Shown here: positions 1-5,844 of the stretch, one piece after another
Numbering within the stretch: position 1 is the stretch's first letter
How the letters are laid out: each line of letters begins with the position of its first letter
Assembly (NCBI GenBank): GCA_038239195.1
Contig: JBBSEZ010000538.1
Location: 1 to 5,988 of the forward strand
DNA from: JBBSEZ01 sp038239195
GTDB lineage: Bacteria; Planctomycetota; Planctomycetia; Gemmatales; Gemmataceae
Direction: 5' to 3'
DNA: 5,988 nt
The notes under the pieces: model-generated
Database searches by the model: none
What the model saw: only the letters and a program-made list of their open reading frames with translations
What the model was told of the DNA's origin: nothing
Program-made: the position numbers and the translations under genes

Positions 1-94
1 CCCCCCCCGCGCCCCCCCGCTCTTGCCCTTGTGGGCGCGCGGTTACGGTGGGCAAGACGTCGGCTCCCGCCGCCCGCATCGAGGAACACGGATC

Positions 95-703
95 ATGGCC
101 TTCGGGACGTTCAAGAGCATTCAGGAGGTCGCCCAGGCCTACCGCCTCAGCGTCCACGTCGCTTCGTTCCTCGTCCCGGCGCCGGTGCCGGTCGATCCTC
201 GCTTCCAGGAGGAACTGACGTTCGCGCTCCAGAACGTGGACGTTCGAGCATCGGAGGCGGCCATCTGCGAGTTTCTCATCGCCCCGGTCTTACGCGCCGC
301 CTGGAGGCCTTACAGCGACTCCCTGCTGCTGTGGAGCCACGTCACCCTGGGCAAGGAGGAGCCTCTGCTGGGCGTGCCCGACTACTTCTTCTCGCGGCGC
401 TCGGCCCTGGGCATCGTGCGCGATCGGCCCTACGTGCTGGTCGTGGAGGCCAAGAAGGACGACTTCGACGCCGGCTGGGGGCAGTGCCTGGCGGCCATGC
501 TGGCGGCGCAGCAGATGAACGATCGCCCCGCGAGCCCGATCCTGGGCTGTGTGTCCAACGGCTCCCTCTGGCAATTCGGCAAGCTCGAAGGCCAGGCCTT
601 CACGCGGGAGCTTCTCGAACTGGTGCTTTCCGACCTGGCGGGGCTGTTCGCGGCCTGGAACTACGTCTTTGCCCAGGCGAGGGACCAGGCCCTCGCCGCC
701 TGA
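95..703 (+). CDS. PD-(D/E)XK nuclease-like protein, HsdR N-terminal-like fold
   Basis: A 202-residue soluble protein with no signal peptide. The ATG at 95 is preferred because GAGGAA lies 8 bases upstream (81-86); the same frame is open to an ATG at 23, but the intervening residues are Arg/Gly-rich and look untranslated. The core resembles the restriction-endonuclease-like fold: a Glu in an N-terminal helix (E59), then Gly-Val-Pro-Asp (D96), then a hydrophobic strand ending Val-Val-Glu-Ala-Lys (E118, K120), followed by a helix with Gln130 and Gln139. D96, E118 and K120 fit the metal-binding PD...ExK triad. Similar stand-alone proteins related to the N-terminal domain of type I restriction subunit HsdR occur widely in cyanobacteria and planctomycetes, generally as hypothetical proteins. 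No helicase domain, methylase or specificity subunit lies beside it, so a role in restriction is not shown. The active-site residues look intact. The first 94 bases of the window hold C-rich tracts (1-19) and no recognisable gene. Confidence 0.8.
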   Translation: MAFGTFKSIQEVAQAYRLSVHVASFLVPAPVPVDPRFQEELTFALQNVDVRASEAAICEFLIAPVLRAAWRPYSDSLLLWSHVTLGKEEPLLGVPDYFFSRRSALGIVRDRPYVLVVEAKKDDFDAGWGQCLAAMLAAQQMNDRPASPILGCVSNGSLWQFGKLEGQAFTRELLELVLSDLAGLFAAWNYVFAQARDQALAA

Positions 704-753
704 GCAACCCCCTCCGCAACCTGCTTCTGTGCCCCCAAGGAGGCCCTTCCCCG

Positions 754-2070
754 ATGACGAGCCCCGTTCGCTGGTTGTCTTCCCTCGCCGTGCTGTTTGC
801 CCTGGCCCTCCCGGCGCGTGCCGACGACTGGCCACAGTGGCTGGGCCCGCAGCGCGACAGCATCTGGCGCGAGAACGGCATCCTCGACAAGTTCCCCAAG
901 GGCGGGCCCAAGGTCCTCTGGCGCGCCCCCGTCGCGCACGGCTACTCGGGCCCCGCCGTGGTTGGCGGGCGCGTCTACGTCACCGACCACCTCAGCAAGA
1001 AGACCGTCGAGGGCAACCCGTTCGCGCGCGGCAAGGTCGAAGGCAAGGAGCGCGTGCTCTGCCTCGACGCCAACAGCGGCAAGGAGGTCTGGAAGCACGA
1101 ATACGATTGCCCCTACAACCTCTCCTACCCCGCCGGGCCGCGCTGCACGCCCACCGTCTCGGGCGGGAAGGCCTATACGCTCGGCGCCGAGGGCAACCTC
1201 TTCTGTCTCGACGCCGCCAAGGGGACTGTCCTCTGGTCGAAGGACTTCAAAAAGGACTACAAGGCCCCAACGCCCATGTGGGGCTTCTGCAGCCATCCGC
1301 TGGTGGACGGCAAGAAGCTCTTCTGCATCGTGGGCGGCAAGGGCAGCGTCGCGGTCGCCTTCGACAAGGACACCGGCAAGGAGCTCTGGCGCTCGCTGAC
1401 GGCCACCGGCCCGGGCTACAGTTCGCCCGCGATGATCGAGGCGGGGGGCCGCAAGCAACTCCTGATCTGGCACGCCGAGTCGATCAACGGGCTCGACCCG
1501 GAGACCGGCAAGCCCTACTGGTCGGTCCCCTGCGCCCCGATCGCCGGCATGTCGATCATGACGCCGCGCAAGTACGGCGACTACCTGTTCGTCAGCGGAA
1601 TGTTCCAGGCGTCCGTCCTCATCAAGTTGGCCTCTGATCGGCCGGCGGCGACGGTGGTGTGGACCGGCAAGCGCGACACGGCGCTCTACGCGAAGAACCC
1701 GACGCCGTTCATCGACGATGGCTACCTCTACGGCATCGACCTCAACGGGGAATTGCGCTGCGCCAATCTGGTGACGGGCAAGCGGCTCTGGCAGGACTAC
1801 GCGCCGGTCGGCGGCAAGCGCGTCGTCTCGGGCACGGCGTTCCTGGTGAAGAACGGCCAGCGCTTCTTCATCGCCAGCGAGACGGGGCACCTGATCGTCG
1901 CCAGGCTCAGTCCCAAGGGCTATCAGGAGATCGATCGCTGGAAGATGCTGGAGCCGACCGGCAAGGCACACGGGCGCGACGTGGTCTGGAGCCACCCCGC
2001 GTTCGCCAATCGCTGCGTGTTCTGGAGGAACGACAAGGAACTGGTGTGCGCGTCGCTGGCGGCGGAGTGA
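754..2070 (+). CDS. Secreted PQQ-like beta-propeller repeat protein
   Basis: A 438-residue protein starting at the ATG at 754, with AAGGAGG at 737-743 ten bases upstream. Residues 1-23 form a Sec signal peptide: Arg6, a hydrophobic core (about 8-20), and Ala-Arg-Ala before a likely cut at 23/24. The mature protein begins Asp-Asp-Trp-Pro-Gln-Trp-Leu-Gly-Pro, a block typical of planctomycete members. The rest shows propeller blades, each ending in an Asp-x-x-x-Gly-x-x-x-Trp-like docking motif: 102-113, 150-161, 201-212, 245-256 and 335-346 (the last is degenerate). These repeats resemble the PQQ-enzyme and BamB propellers, but I see no dehydrogenase catalytic residues, so cofactor binding or enzymatic activity is not supported. 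It likely acts outside the cytoplasmic membrane as a binding or scaffold protein. Cysteines are fairly frequent (103, 119, 131, 151, 179, 191, 260, 336, 421, 432), so disulfides are possible. It lies 50 bases after the nuclease-like gene on the same strand and could be co-transcribed, though no functional link is apparent. Confidence 0.92.
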   Translation: MTSPVRWLSSLAVLFALALPARADDWPQWLGPQRDSIWRENGILDKFPKGGPKVLWRAPVAHGYSGPAVVGGRVYVTDHLSKKTVEGNPFARGKVEGKERVLCLDANSGKEVWKHEYDCPYNLSYPAGPRCTPTVSGGKAYTLGAEGNLFCLDAAKGTVLWSKDFKKDYKAPTPMWGFCSHPLVDGKKLFCIVGGKGSVAVAFDKDTGKELWRSLTATGPGYSSPAMIEAGGRKQLLIWHAESINGLDPETGKPYWSVPCAPIAGMSIMTPRKYGDYLFVSGMFQASVLIKLASDRPAATVVWTGKRDTALYAKNPTPFIDDGYLYGIDLNGELRCANLVTGKRLWQDYAPVGGKRVVSGTAFLVKNGQRFFIASETGHLIVARLSPKGYQEIDRWKMLEPTGKAHGRDVVWSHPAFANRCVFWRNDKELVCASLAAE

Positions 2071-2093
2071 GTGGCGTTCCGCTGCGGACGAAA

Positions 2094-2225
2094 GAGAGTT
2101 AGCCACAGATGAACACAGATGAACACGGATAAGACAAAAGAGGAAGGTGGATCGGAGGCTTTTTCTGGCCTCTCTCGGCCTTTCTTCCATCTGTGTTCAT
2201 CTGTGTTCATCTGTGGCTAATTCTC
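2094..2225. repeat. Inverted repeat with CACAGATGAA tandem units between convergent genes
   Basis: The left arm 2099-2130 and right arm 2189-2220 are reverse complements over 32 bases with one mismatch (G in the left arm where a perfect match needs A, at 2127). Pairing continues weakly to 2094 and 2225. Each arm contains a 10-base unit, CACAGATGAA, in tandem (2104-2113, 2114-2123, and a partial copy CACGGAT at 2124-2130). The 58-base centre holds a smaller hairpin, GAGGC (2155-2159) with GCCTC (2168-2172), with five T's in its loop. The arms are much richer in A/T than the flanking genes. Repeats of this wording recur in many environmental bacterial genomes and are often mis-called as small proteins, so I read this as a dispersed non-coding repeat. 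Placed 24 bases after the propeller gene and 20 bases from the stop of the 76-residue gene, its RNA would form a very strong stem on either strand, so it could end transcription from both sides. Confidence 0.9.
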
Positions 2226-2244
2226 ATGAGCCCTCCAGTGGCTT

Positions 2245-2475
2245 TCAACCGTGTGCGGCAGGGGGCCGTTGCTGCTGGCCGGTCTCGACGAGGGCGGCCT
2301 GGGCGGGGGTGGGCACCCAGTCGTCGGGCAGGGGGCTGTCCTTGTGGAAGCACAGCACCTTGCCCGGGAAGCGGGCGCTGTTGCCGTGGACGTACAGGCC
2401 CTTGGCGTGCAGCAAGCCCATGATCTTGCGCGGGCACTCGCAAGCCAACTGCTTCAACGCTTCTTCGTGGTTCAT
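2245..2475 (-). CDS. Small unrecognised protein, 76 residues
   Basis: I do not recognise a family. The reading frame looks real: nearly every codon ends in G or C, the composition is balanced, and GGAGAG (2482-2487) sits 8 bases before the ATG at 2473-2475. The product is soluble, with no signal peptide or membrane segment. It begins with an acidic-amphipathic helix-like stretch (residues 1-12), has a Cys-x-Cys pair at 12 and 14, His23, His30 and a later Cys42-Phe-His44, and ends in a Gln/Pro-rich tail from about residue 57. The clustered Cys and His residues could bind metal, but their spacing matches no zinc-finger class I know. It is the last minus-strand gene, 402 bases after the MetK-like gene, so it probably has its own promoter; the inverted repeat just beyond its stop may terminate it. 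Confidence 0.72.
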   Translation of the reverse strand: MNHEEALKQLACECPRKIMGLLHAKGLYVHGNSARFPGKVLCFHKDSPLPDDWVPTPAQAALVETGQQQRPPAAHG

Positions 2476-2877
2476 GCCTCTCTCTCCAGGTGCCGGGGCC
2501 CGGCGGCTGGGACACCACCGGACAGCCCGAAAACGGCAACCCGCGCTCCAGGCGCAGCCAGGCGCGCAAGCCGAACCATCGCGCTAGCGCCGGAAGGAGA
2601 CACACTGCGACGTGCGCTAGGACCAGCGTGCAGACGCGCGGGAAGGGCCTACGGCTGCGAGGCGGCATCGAGGAAGTCGTCGGGTTCGTTGCCAACGCAA
2701 GTGTAACGCATGAGGGCGCCACGTCTAGCTCGTTCGCGCCCCTGCCCGGGAGACTTTGAGCGACAGGGCCTGCGTTTCTTTTACGCCCGCGCCAGGATGC
2801 CCAACCCTTGCAGGTGCGCCAGAAGACACAATCGTCCCAGCCGGCCATCTTGCCTGGCGCCTGGCCCTCGACGTCGC
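2476..2877. other. 402-base intergenic region, no convincing gene
   Basis: Nothing here is well supported as a gene. A minus-strand frame opens with ATG at 2881, overlapping the MetK-like stop as ATGA, and runs to 2207. After about 35 codons its third positions lose G/C bias, and it would cover the whole 76-residue gene in another frame. A 20-codon minus-strand frame (2711-2649) has protein-like composition (Asn-Glu-Pro-Asp-Asp-Phe-Leu) but no ribosome-binding site. The region has a perfect 10-base palindrome GCGCTAGCGC (2581-2590), with GCGCTAG recurring at 2614-2620. A possible minus-strand promoter reads TAGACG (2722-2727) then TACACT (2700-2705) with 16 bases between; the match to the sigma-70 consensus is modest. 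I see no tRNA, no riboswitch and no clear terminator. Confidence 0.5.
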
Positions 2878-4002
2878 TCATTGTCGATCGTCGAAGTGGA
2901 GCGCCTCCCAGGGCCGGCCGGCGTCGGTGAAGTGCCCGTGGCGCGCCACGTCCACGAGATCGGCCGTCCCGGTCCAGCGATCGCCGGCGCCGGCCAGCGA
3001 CAGGTCGAACAGTCCCGCCCAGCGGGCCGCGTCGAGGGCCCGCCCCTCCTGGTCGCAAAGCGCGAGCACGCGGGCCCGCTCCATCCCCGGAAAGAAGGCC
3101 AGCGTCGCCGTGCAACTCGCCGCGCCCCCCGCGAGGACGACCGCCTTGGCCAGCCGGCGGGCCAGGATCGCCCCGGCGCGATCGACCTTGTAGAAGTCCT
3201 TCCCGCTCAGGGCCCCGCCGCCGATCGGCACGCGCGGCCCGTAGGCGTCCATCACCAGTTTCTTCCCGCTCAGCCCGTTGTCGCCCTCCGGCCCGCCCAC
3301 CTCGAAGTTGCCCGCGCCGTTGACCGTCACCTCCTCCGGTACCGCGGGATGGAAGCCCGGCAAGCGCCACGTCGCCTCGTGAAGCTCCTCCTTCAGGCAG
3401 TCGCGCACCGCTCGGTTGAGCTCGACCTCGGGCCCGCCGACCTGCTGCTGGAGCGAGGCGCTGAAGGCCGCCAGGCGCAGCGCTTCGCCCTCCTCGGCCA
3501 GCACCACCGCCACCTTCCCGTCGGGGCCGAGGCGCAGGTCGGGCAGTTCCGCGCGCAGCCGCTGGAGCCGGTGCCCGAGTCGATAGGCGAGCCACTGCTC
3601 CGCCGGCAGGTGGTTGGCGCCGGGCAGATCGACCGCATGGCCAACGACGATCGACTGATCGTCGGCGACGCGGCGAAACTCCGCCTCGCCCTCGTGCAAC
3701 GGTCCGAGGCAGAGATCAGCGGTCACCTTCACCTTTTCGGGCCCCGGATACCATTCTCCGCCATGGCCGGCGCTGGCGAACGCCTCGCGCACCAGCGCCG
3801 GCACGTCGATGGTTTCGGCGCCAGGGCAAGCGATGCGCCCCGTCACGAAGACGTTGGCCCGGTGAACGGCGACCTCGACGCCGCACAGGGCGCGCTTTTC
3901 GCGTCGAGCGGCCTCCTGCACCAGAGCGTCGGCGATGGCGTCGCACAGCTTGTCGGGATGGCCGGGGAATACCCACTCGGCCGCGCGAAAGAGGAGGCTC
4001 AT
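2878..4002 (-). CDS. metK: Divergent S-adenosylmethionine synthetase (MetK) homologue
   Basis: A 374-residue protein of the MetK family (E. coli 384), which makes S-adenosylmethionine from ATP and methionine in the cytoplasm. ATG at 4002 is chosen because AGGAG (4011-4015) lies 8 bases upstream and the family start falls there. Recognisable blocks are Gly-His-Pro-Asp-Lys (14-18), Asp-Asp-Gln (114-116), Gly-Gly-Pro-x-Gly-Asp (236-241), Gly-Gly-Gly-Ala-Leu-Ser-Gly-Lys-Asp (261-269) and a C-terminal Gly-His-Phe...Pro-Trp-Glu (356-366). By alignment to E. coli (mature numbering), H14, D16, K17, E8, E42, D118, K165, F230, D238, K245, K265, K269 and D271 are kept (ours H15, D17, K18, E9, E43, D115, K163, F233, D241, K248, K268, K272, D274). 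However, E55 is Arg56, R244 is Lys247, and the Gln98-Ser-Pro-Asp gating loop is absent. It may be a specialised paralogue with altered substrate, or an inefficient enzyme. It lies 82 bases after the metallopeptidase/VWA gene on the same strand and is probably co-transcribed with it. Confidence 0.88.
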   Translation of the reverse strand: MSLLFRAAEWVFPGHPDKLCDAIADALVQEAARREKRALCGVEVAVHRANVFVTGRIACPGAETIDVPALVREAFASAGHGGEWYPGPEKVKVTADLCLGPLHEGEAEFRRVADDQSIVVGHAVDLPGANHLPAEQWLAYRLGHRLQRLRAELPDLRLGPDGKVAVVLAEEGEALRLAAFSASLQQQVGGPEVELNRAVRDCLKEELHEATWRLPGFHPAVPEEVTVNGAGNFEVGGPEGDNGLSGKKLVMDAYGPRVPIGGGALSGKDFYKVDRAGAILARRLAKAVVLAGGAASCTATLAFFPGMERARVLALCDQEGRALDAARWAGLFDLSLAGAGDRWTGTADLVDVARHGHFTDAGRPWEALHFDDRQ

Positions 4003-4046
4003 GGTCACTTCTCCTGGACGGGGTAGGGTGGTGGGGCCAATGTAAT

Positions 4047-4083
4047 CCGCCGCTCCGCGGTGGGGACCGCGACACCGTCGCGG
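4047..4083 (-). other. Two hairpins in the gap before the MetK-like gene
   Basis: Directly after the stop of the metallopeptidase/VWA gene, bases 4067-4083 form a perfect 7-base stem, CCGCGAC with GTCGCGG, around the loop ACC. A second stem follows in transcript order: CCGC (4050-4053) with GCGG (4057-4060), extendable to 4047-4063 with one imperfect pair. No U-run follows either stem on the minus strand, so a classic intrinsic terminator is not supported. They could stabilise the 3' end of the upstream message or reduce expression of the MetK-like gene. In so GC-rich a sequence short stems also arise by chance. Confidence 0.35.
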
Positions 4084-4084
4084 G

Positions 4085-5446
4085 CTACATTCCTCCACCG
4101 AGCTGGCCCCAGTAGTCGGTCACGTCCTTCAGGTCGTCGCGGCTGGCCATCCCCGGCGTCAGGGCCACGCCCAGCCGTGCCTTGCTCAACGTCTCGCGGT
4201 GCTCCCCCGCCGGCGGGCCCACGAAGCCGTCGGTGATGAGCACCGCCCGGCGCACCGCGTGGGCCCGCAGGTGCTCGGCCACACAGTCGATGCTCGTGCC
4301 GCCCGTCGTCTCGCAGCGCCCGCGGCGCAGGTCGGCGAGCGACACGTCAACGACCGCCGTCGAGAACAGATGGGCGACGGGATGAACGAAGGCACGGCAG
4401 TCGAGGACGGCGCCATAGAGGGCCCCTTTCAGGTTGCCGATGCTGCCGCTCACGTCGAGGTAGACGTGGACCTTCTCCCCGGCCGGCCGGCGCTGCCGTC
4501 GCGACACGCTGCCGGCGTGGAGCAAGGGCTGCGCGCCCAGGGCCCGCAGCACCACCGAGCGCCGGTCGAAGGTCGGCAGGGGCGTTTCGACGGGCGAGGG
4601 CCCCTCCTTCCAGGCGCGGCGCACGCCATCCTCCCCCTCGCAAGAGCCGACCAGGCGGAACAGTCGGCGCAGCGTCGCGCGGTTGGTGGGGCGCACCTTC
4701 GGCCGGACTGCCTCGTCCAGGAGCAGGTCGGCCAGGGAGCGCCCCGCAATGGGATCCGGCGGCTGGGGCCAGCGCTCGACGATCTGGCGCACGGCGTCGA
4801 ACAGGACCGGGGAGCGGGCCTCCAGCTCGCCGCCGGAGGAACTGCCCCCGCCGGGACGGTGATCGCCCAGGAGCGGGACCGCCGCGGCGAGCGCCTCGTT
4901 CAGCAGGTTCGCCAGGGCGCCGTAGAGGTCGCCGTAGCTCGCCCCCTTCGCGGAATACAGCGCCCGGTAGACGTCGCCCACCTCGCGGAGCTCCGGCGCC
5001 AGGAGCGCTGGCGGCAGTTCGGGCGCGGCGGGCGCGGGCCAGCCGGCGACGGGGCGCAGCAGGCAATCGGGGAAGTGGTCGTCGCGGTAGTAGTCGGTGA
5101 AGAAGCGCACGTGCTCCGGCTCGGGAAACATGCGACAGAGCAGGGCGTTGATGACGGCGTCGAAGGCGAGGTTGTCCACCCAGGTCACGCGCGGGAACAG
5201 CCGGCAGTGGCCGAGCAGCACGTGGTGCAGTTCGTGCATGACCAGCATCAGCAACTTCTCGGGCGTCGGCGCCCACTCCGCCACGAACGCCGGGTTGACG
5301 AGCAAGCGCGGCTGGGCGCGACACTCGACGGCGGCGGTGGGCACCTCGTCCGTCTCGACGACGTCGAGCAGGCGCAGCAGGGCCACCAGCGCATAGGTCC
5401 CGCTGGGGAAGCAGTCGAGGATGCGCTCGGCGAGGGAAACAGTCAT
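4085..5446 (-). CDS. DUF2201-type protein: metallopeptidase-like domain plus VWA-like domain
   Basis: A 453-residue cytoplasmic protein. ATG at 5446 overlaps the previous stop as ATGA and has GGGAGG (5452-5457) five bases upstream. The N-terminal half carries His-Glu-Leu-His-His-x4-His (71-80), an HExxH zinc-protease signature, followed by Asp96 and Asn100 in a helix, as in the putative metallopeptidase domain DUF2201_N. A linker (about 195-210) is Gly/Ser-rich. The C-terminal part (about 325-453) is a VWA-like fold: Asp331-x-Ser-Gly-Ser335 (first MIDAS motif), Gly-Gly-Thr384-Ser, and Thr405-Asp406-Gly, so a metal-ion adhesion site looks complete. Family members commonly lie next to MoxR-type AAA+ ATPases and are thought to form chaperone- or maturation-type pairs, but their substrates are unknown. 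No such ATPase is visible here. Both sets of metal ligands are present, so it is probably not a degenerate copy. The coupled start suggests balanced production with the small protein upstream. Confidence 0.88.
   Translation of the reverse strand: MTVSLAERILDCFPSGTYALVALLRLLDVVETDEVPTAAVECRAQPRLLVNPAFVAEWAPTPEKLLMLVMHELHHVLLGHCRLFPRVTWVDNLAFDAVINALLCRMFPEPEHVRFFTDYYRDDHFPDCLLRPVAGWPAPAAPELPPALLAPELREVGDVYRALYSAKGASYGDLYGALANLLNEALAAAVPLLGDHRPGGGSSSGGELEARSPVLFDAVRQIVERWPQPPDPIAGRSLADLLLDEAVRPKVRPTNRATLRRLFRLVGSCEGEDGVRRAWKEGPSPVETPLPTFDRRSVVLRALGAQPLLHAGSVSRRQRRPAGEKVHVYLDVSGSIGNLKGALYGAVLDCRAFVHPVAHLFSTAVVDVSLADLRRGRCETTGGTSIDCVAEHLRAHAVRRAVLITDGFVGPPAGEHRETLSKARLGVALTPGMASRDDLKDVTDYWGQLGGGM
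5443..5446 (-). promoter_or_regulatory. ATGA stop/start overlap coupling two genes
   Basis: On the minus strand the bases at 5446-5443 read ATGA: the TGA ends the 133-residue gene and the ATG starts the metallopeptidase/VWA gene. Such overlaps usually couple translation of the two genes, and together with GGGAGG just upstream this fixes the downstream start. Confidence 0.8.
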
Positions 5447-5844
5447 GAGGGCCTCCCGTCGGTCGGCAGCAAGAGAATGGCGCGGCGCCCAGAGCGGATC
5501 GCCGCCAGGTTCGGCTCCTTGTCGCGCAGGTAGACGTGGGCCGACGACTTCGCCAGTACCGTCAGCACGTCGAGCAATTCCGAGCAAAGGCGATGCTCAG
5601 CCCCACACTGGTCCACGAGGGGGACGGCGGCGGGGAGGGCCAACTCGCGCGCATGGGCGCTCAAGCGCCGGCGCAGCTCCGCCTCGACGCCCCGGCCATC
5701 CGCCCACGGCCGGCCGTCGAGCAACTCCAGGAGCGCGGCGGGGCTCGTATCGAGCAGGCTAGGCGCCTGATAGACGAGGCGTTGGCCGACGAGGAAGTCG
5801 TCGCTGGCGTCGTGGCGCAGCACGGTCCGGGGCGGGGCGGACAT
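5443..5844 (-). CDS. Unrecognised protein coupled to the metallopeptidase/VWA gene; 5' end uncertain
   Basis: From the ATG at 5844 this encodes 133 residues that I cannot assign to a family. It is soluble, with no signal peptide or membrane segment. It contains a hydrophobic patch with Tyr-Gln-Ala-Pro (22-40), a charged helix rich in Glu, Leu and Arg (52-70), and a Leu-rich helix (87-98) leading to a Val-Tyr-Leu-Arg strand (104-107). Third positions are strongly G/C-biased, and its stop overlaps the start of the next gene (ATGA), both good signs of a real gene. The start is not settled: there is no good ribosome-binding site before 5844, and the same frame stays open to the window edge (5988). 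The residues just before the Met (Glu-Thr-Asn-Ile-Glu-Ala-Gly-Ser-Leu-Leu-His-Asn) look translated. It may therefore be the C-terminal end of a longer protein, for instance an ATPase partner of the DUF2201 protein, but no ATPase motif is visible. Confidence 0.7.
   Translation of the reverse strand: MSAPPRTVLRHDASDDFLVGQRLVYQAPSLLDTSPAALLELLDGRPWADGRGVEAELRRRLSAHARELALPAAVPLVDQCGAEHRLCSELLDVLTVLAKSSAHVYLRDKEPNLAAIRSGRRAILLLPTDGRPS

Noticed and set aside
84..93. GAACACGGAT before the first gene is identical to a 10-base segment of the inverted repeat (2121-2130)
   Set aside because: The identity is only 10 bases, with no extension and no opposing arm nearby; it is likely chance.
2104..2130. 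Short 10-base tandem units considered as a CRISPR array
   Set aside because: The units abut with no spacers and form part of a palindrome; no cas genes are present.
661..2190. Minus-strand open frame of 509 codons opposite the propeller gene
   Set aside because: It mirrors the codon bias of the plus-strand gene, which has a signal peptide, blade motifs and a strong ribosome-binding site; long antisense frames are expected in very GC-rich DNA.
1923..2210. Minus-strand 95-codon frame over the inverted repeat
   Set aside because: Its start and much of its sequence come from the repeat arm; this is a familiar false gene call on such repeats.
2207..2881. Minus-strand frame starting in an ATGA overlap with the MetK-like stop
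   Set aside because: Coding bias fades after about 35 codons, and it runs through the better-supported 76-residue gene in a different frame.
2710..4026. Plus-strand open frame of 438 codons opposite the MetK-like gene
   Set aside because: The minus strand clearly encodes MetK family motifs; the plus-strand product is Arg/Gly/Ala-rich with no recognisable domain.
4199..5533. Plus-strand open frame of 444 codons opposite the metallopeptidase/VWA gene
   Set aside because: It is an antisense shadow; the minus strand has HExxH and MIDAS motifs and a coupled start.
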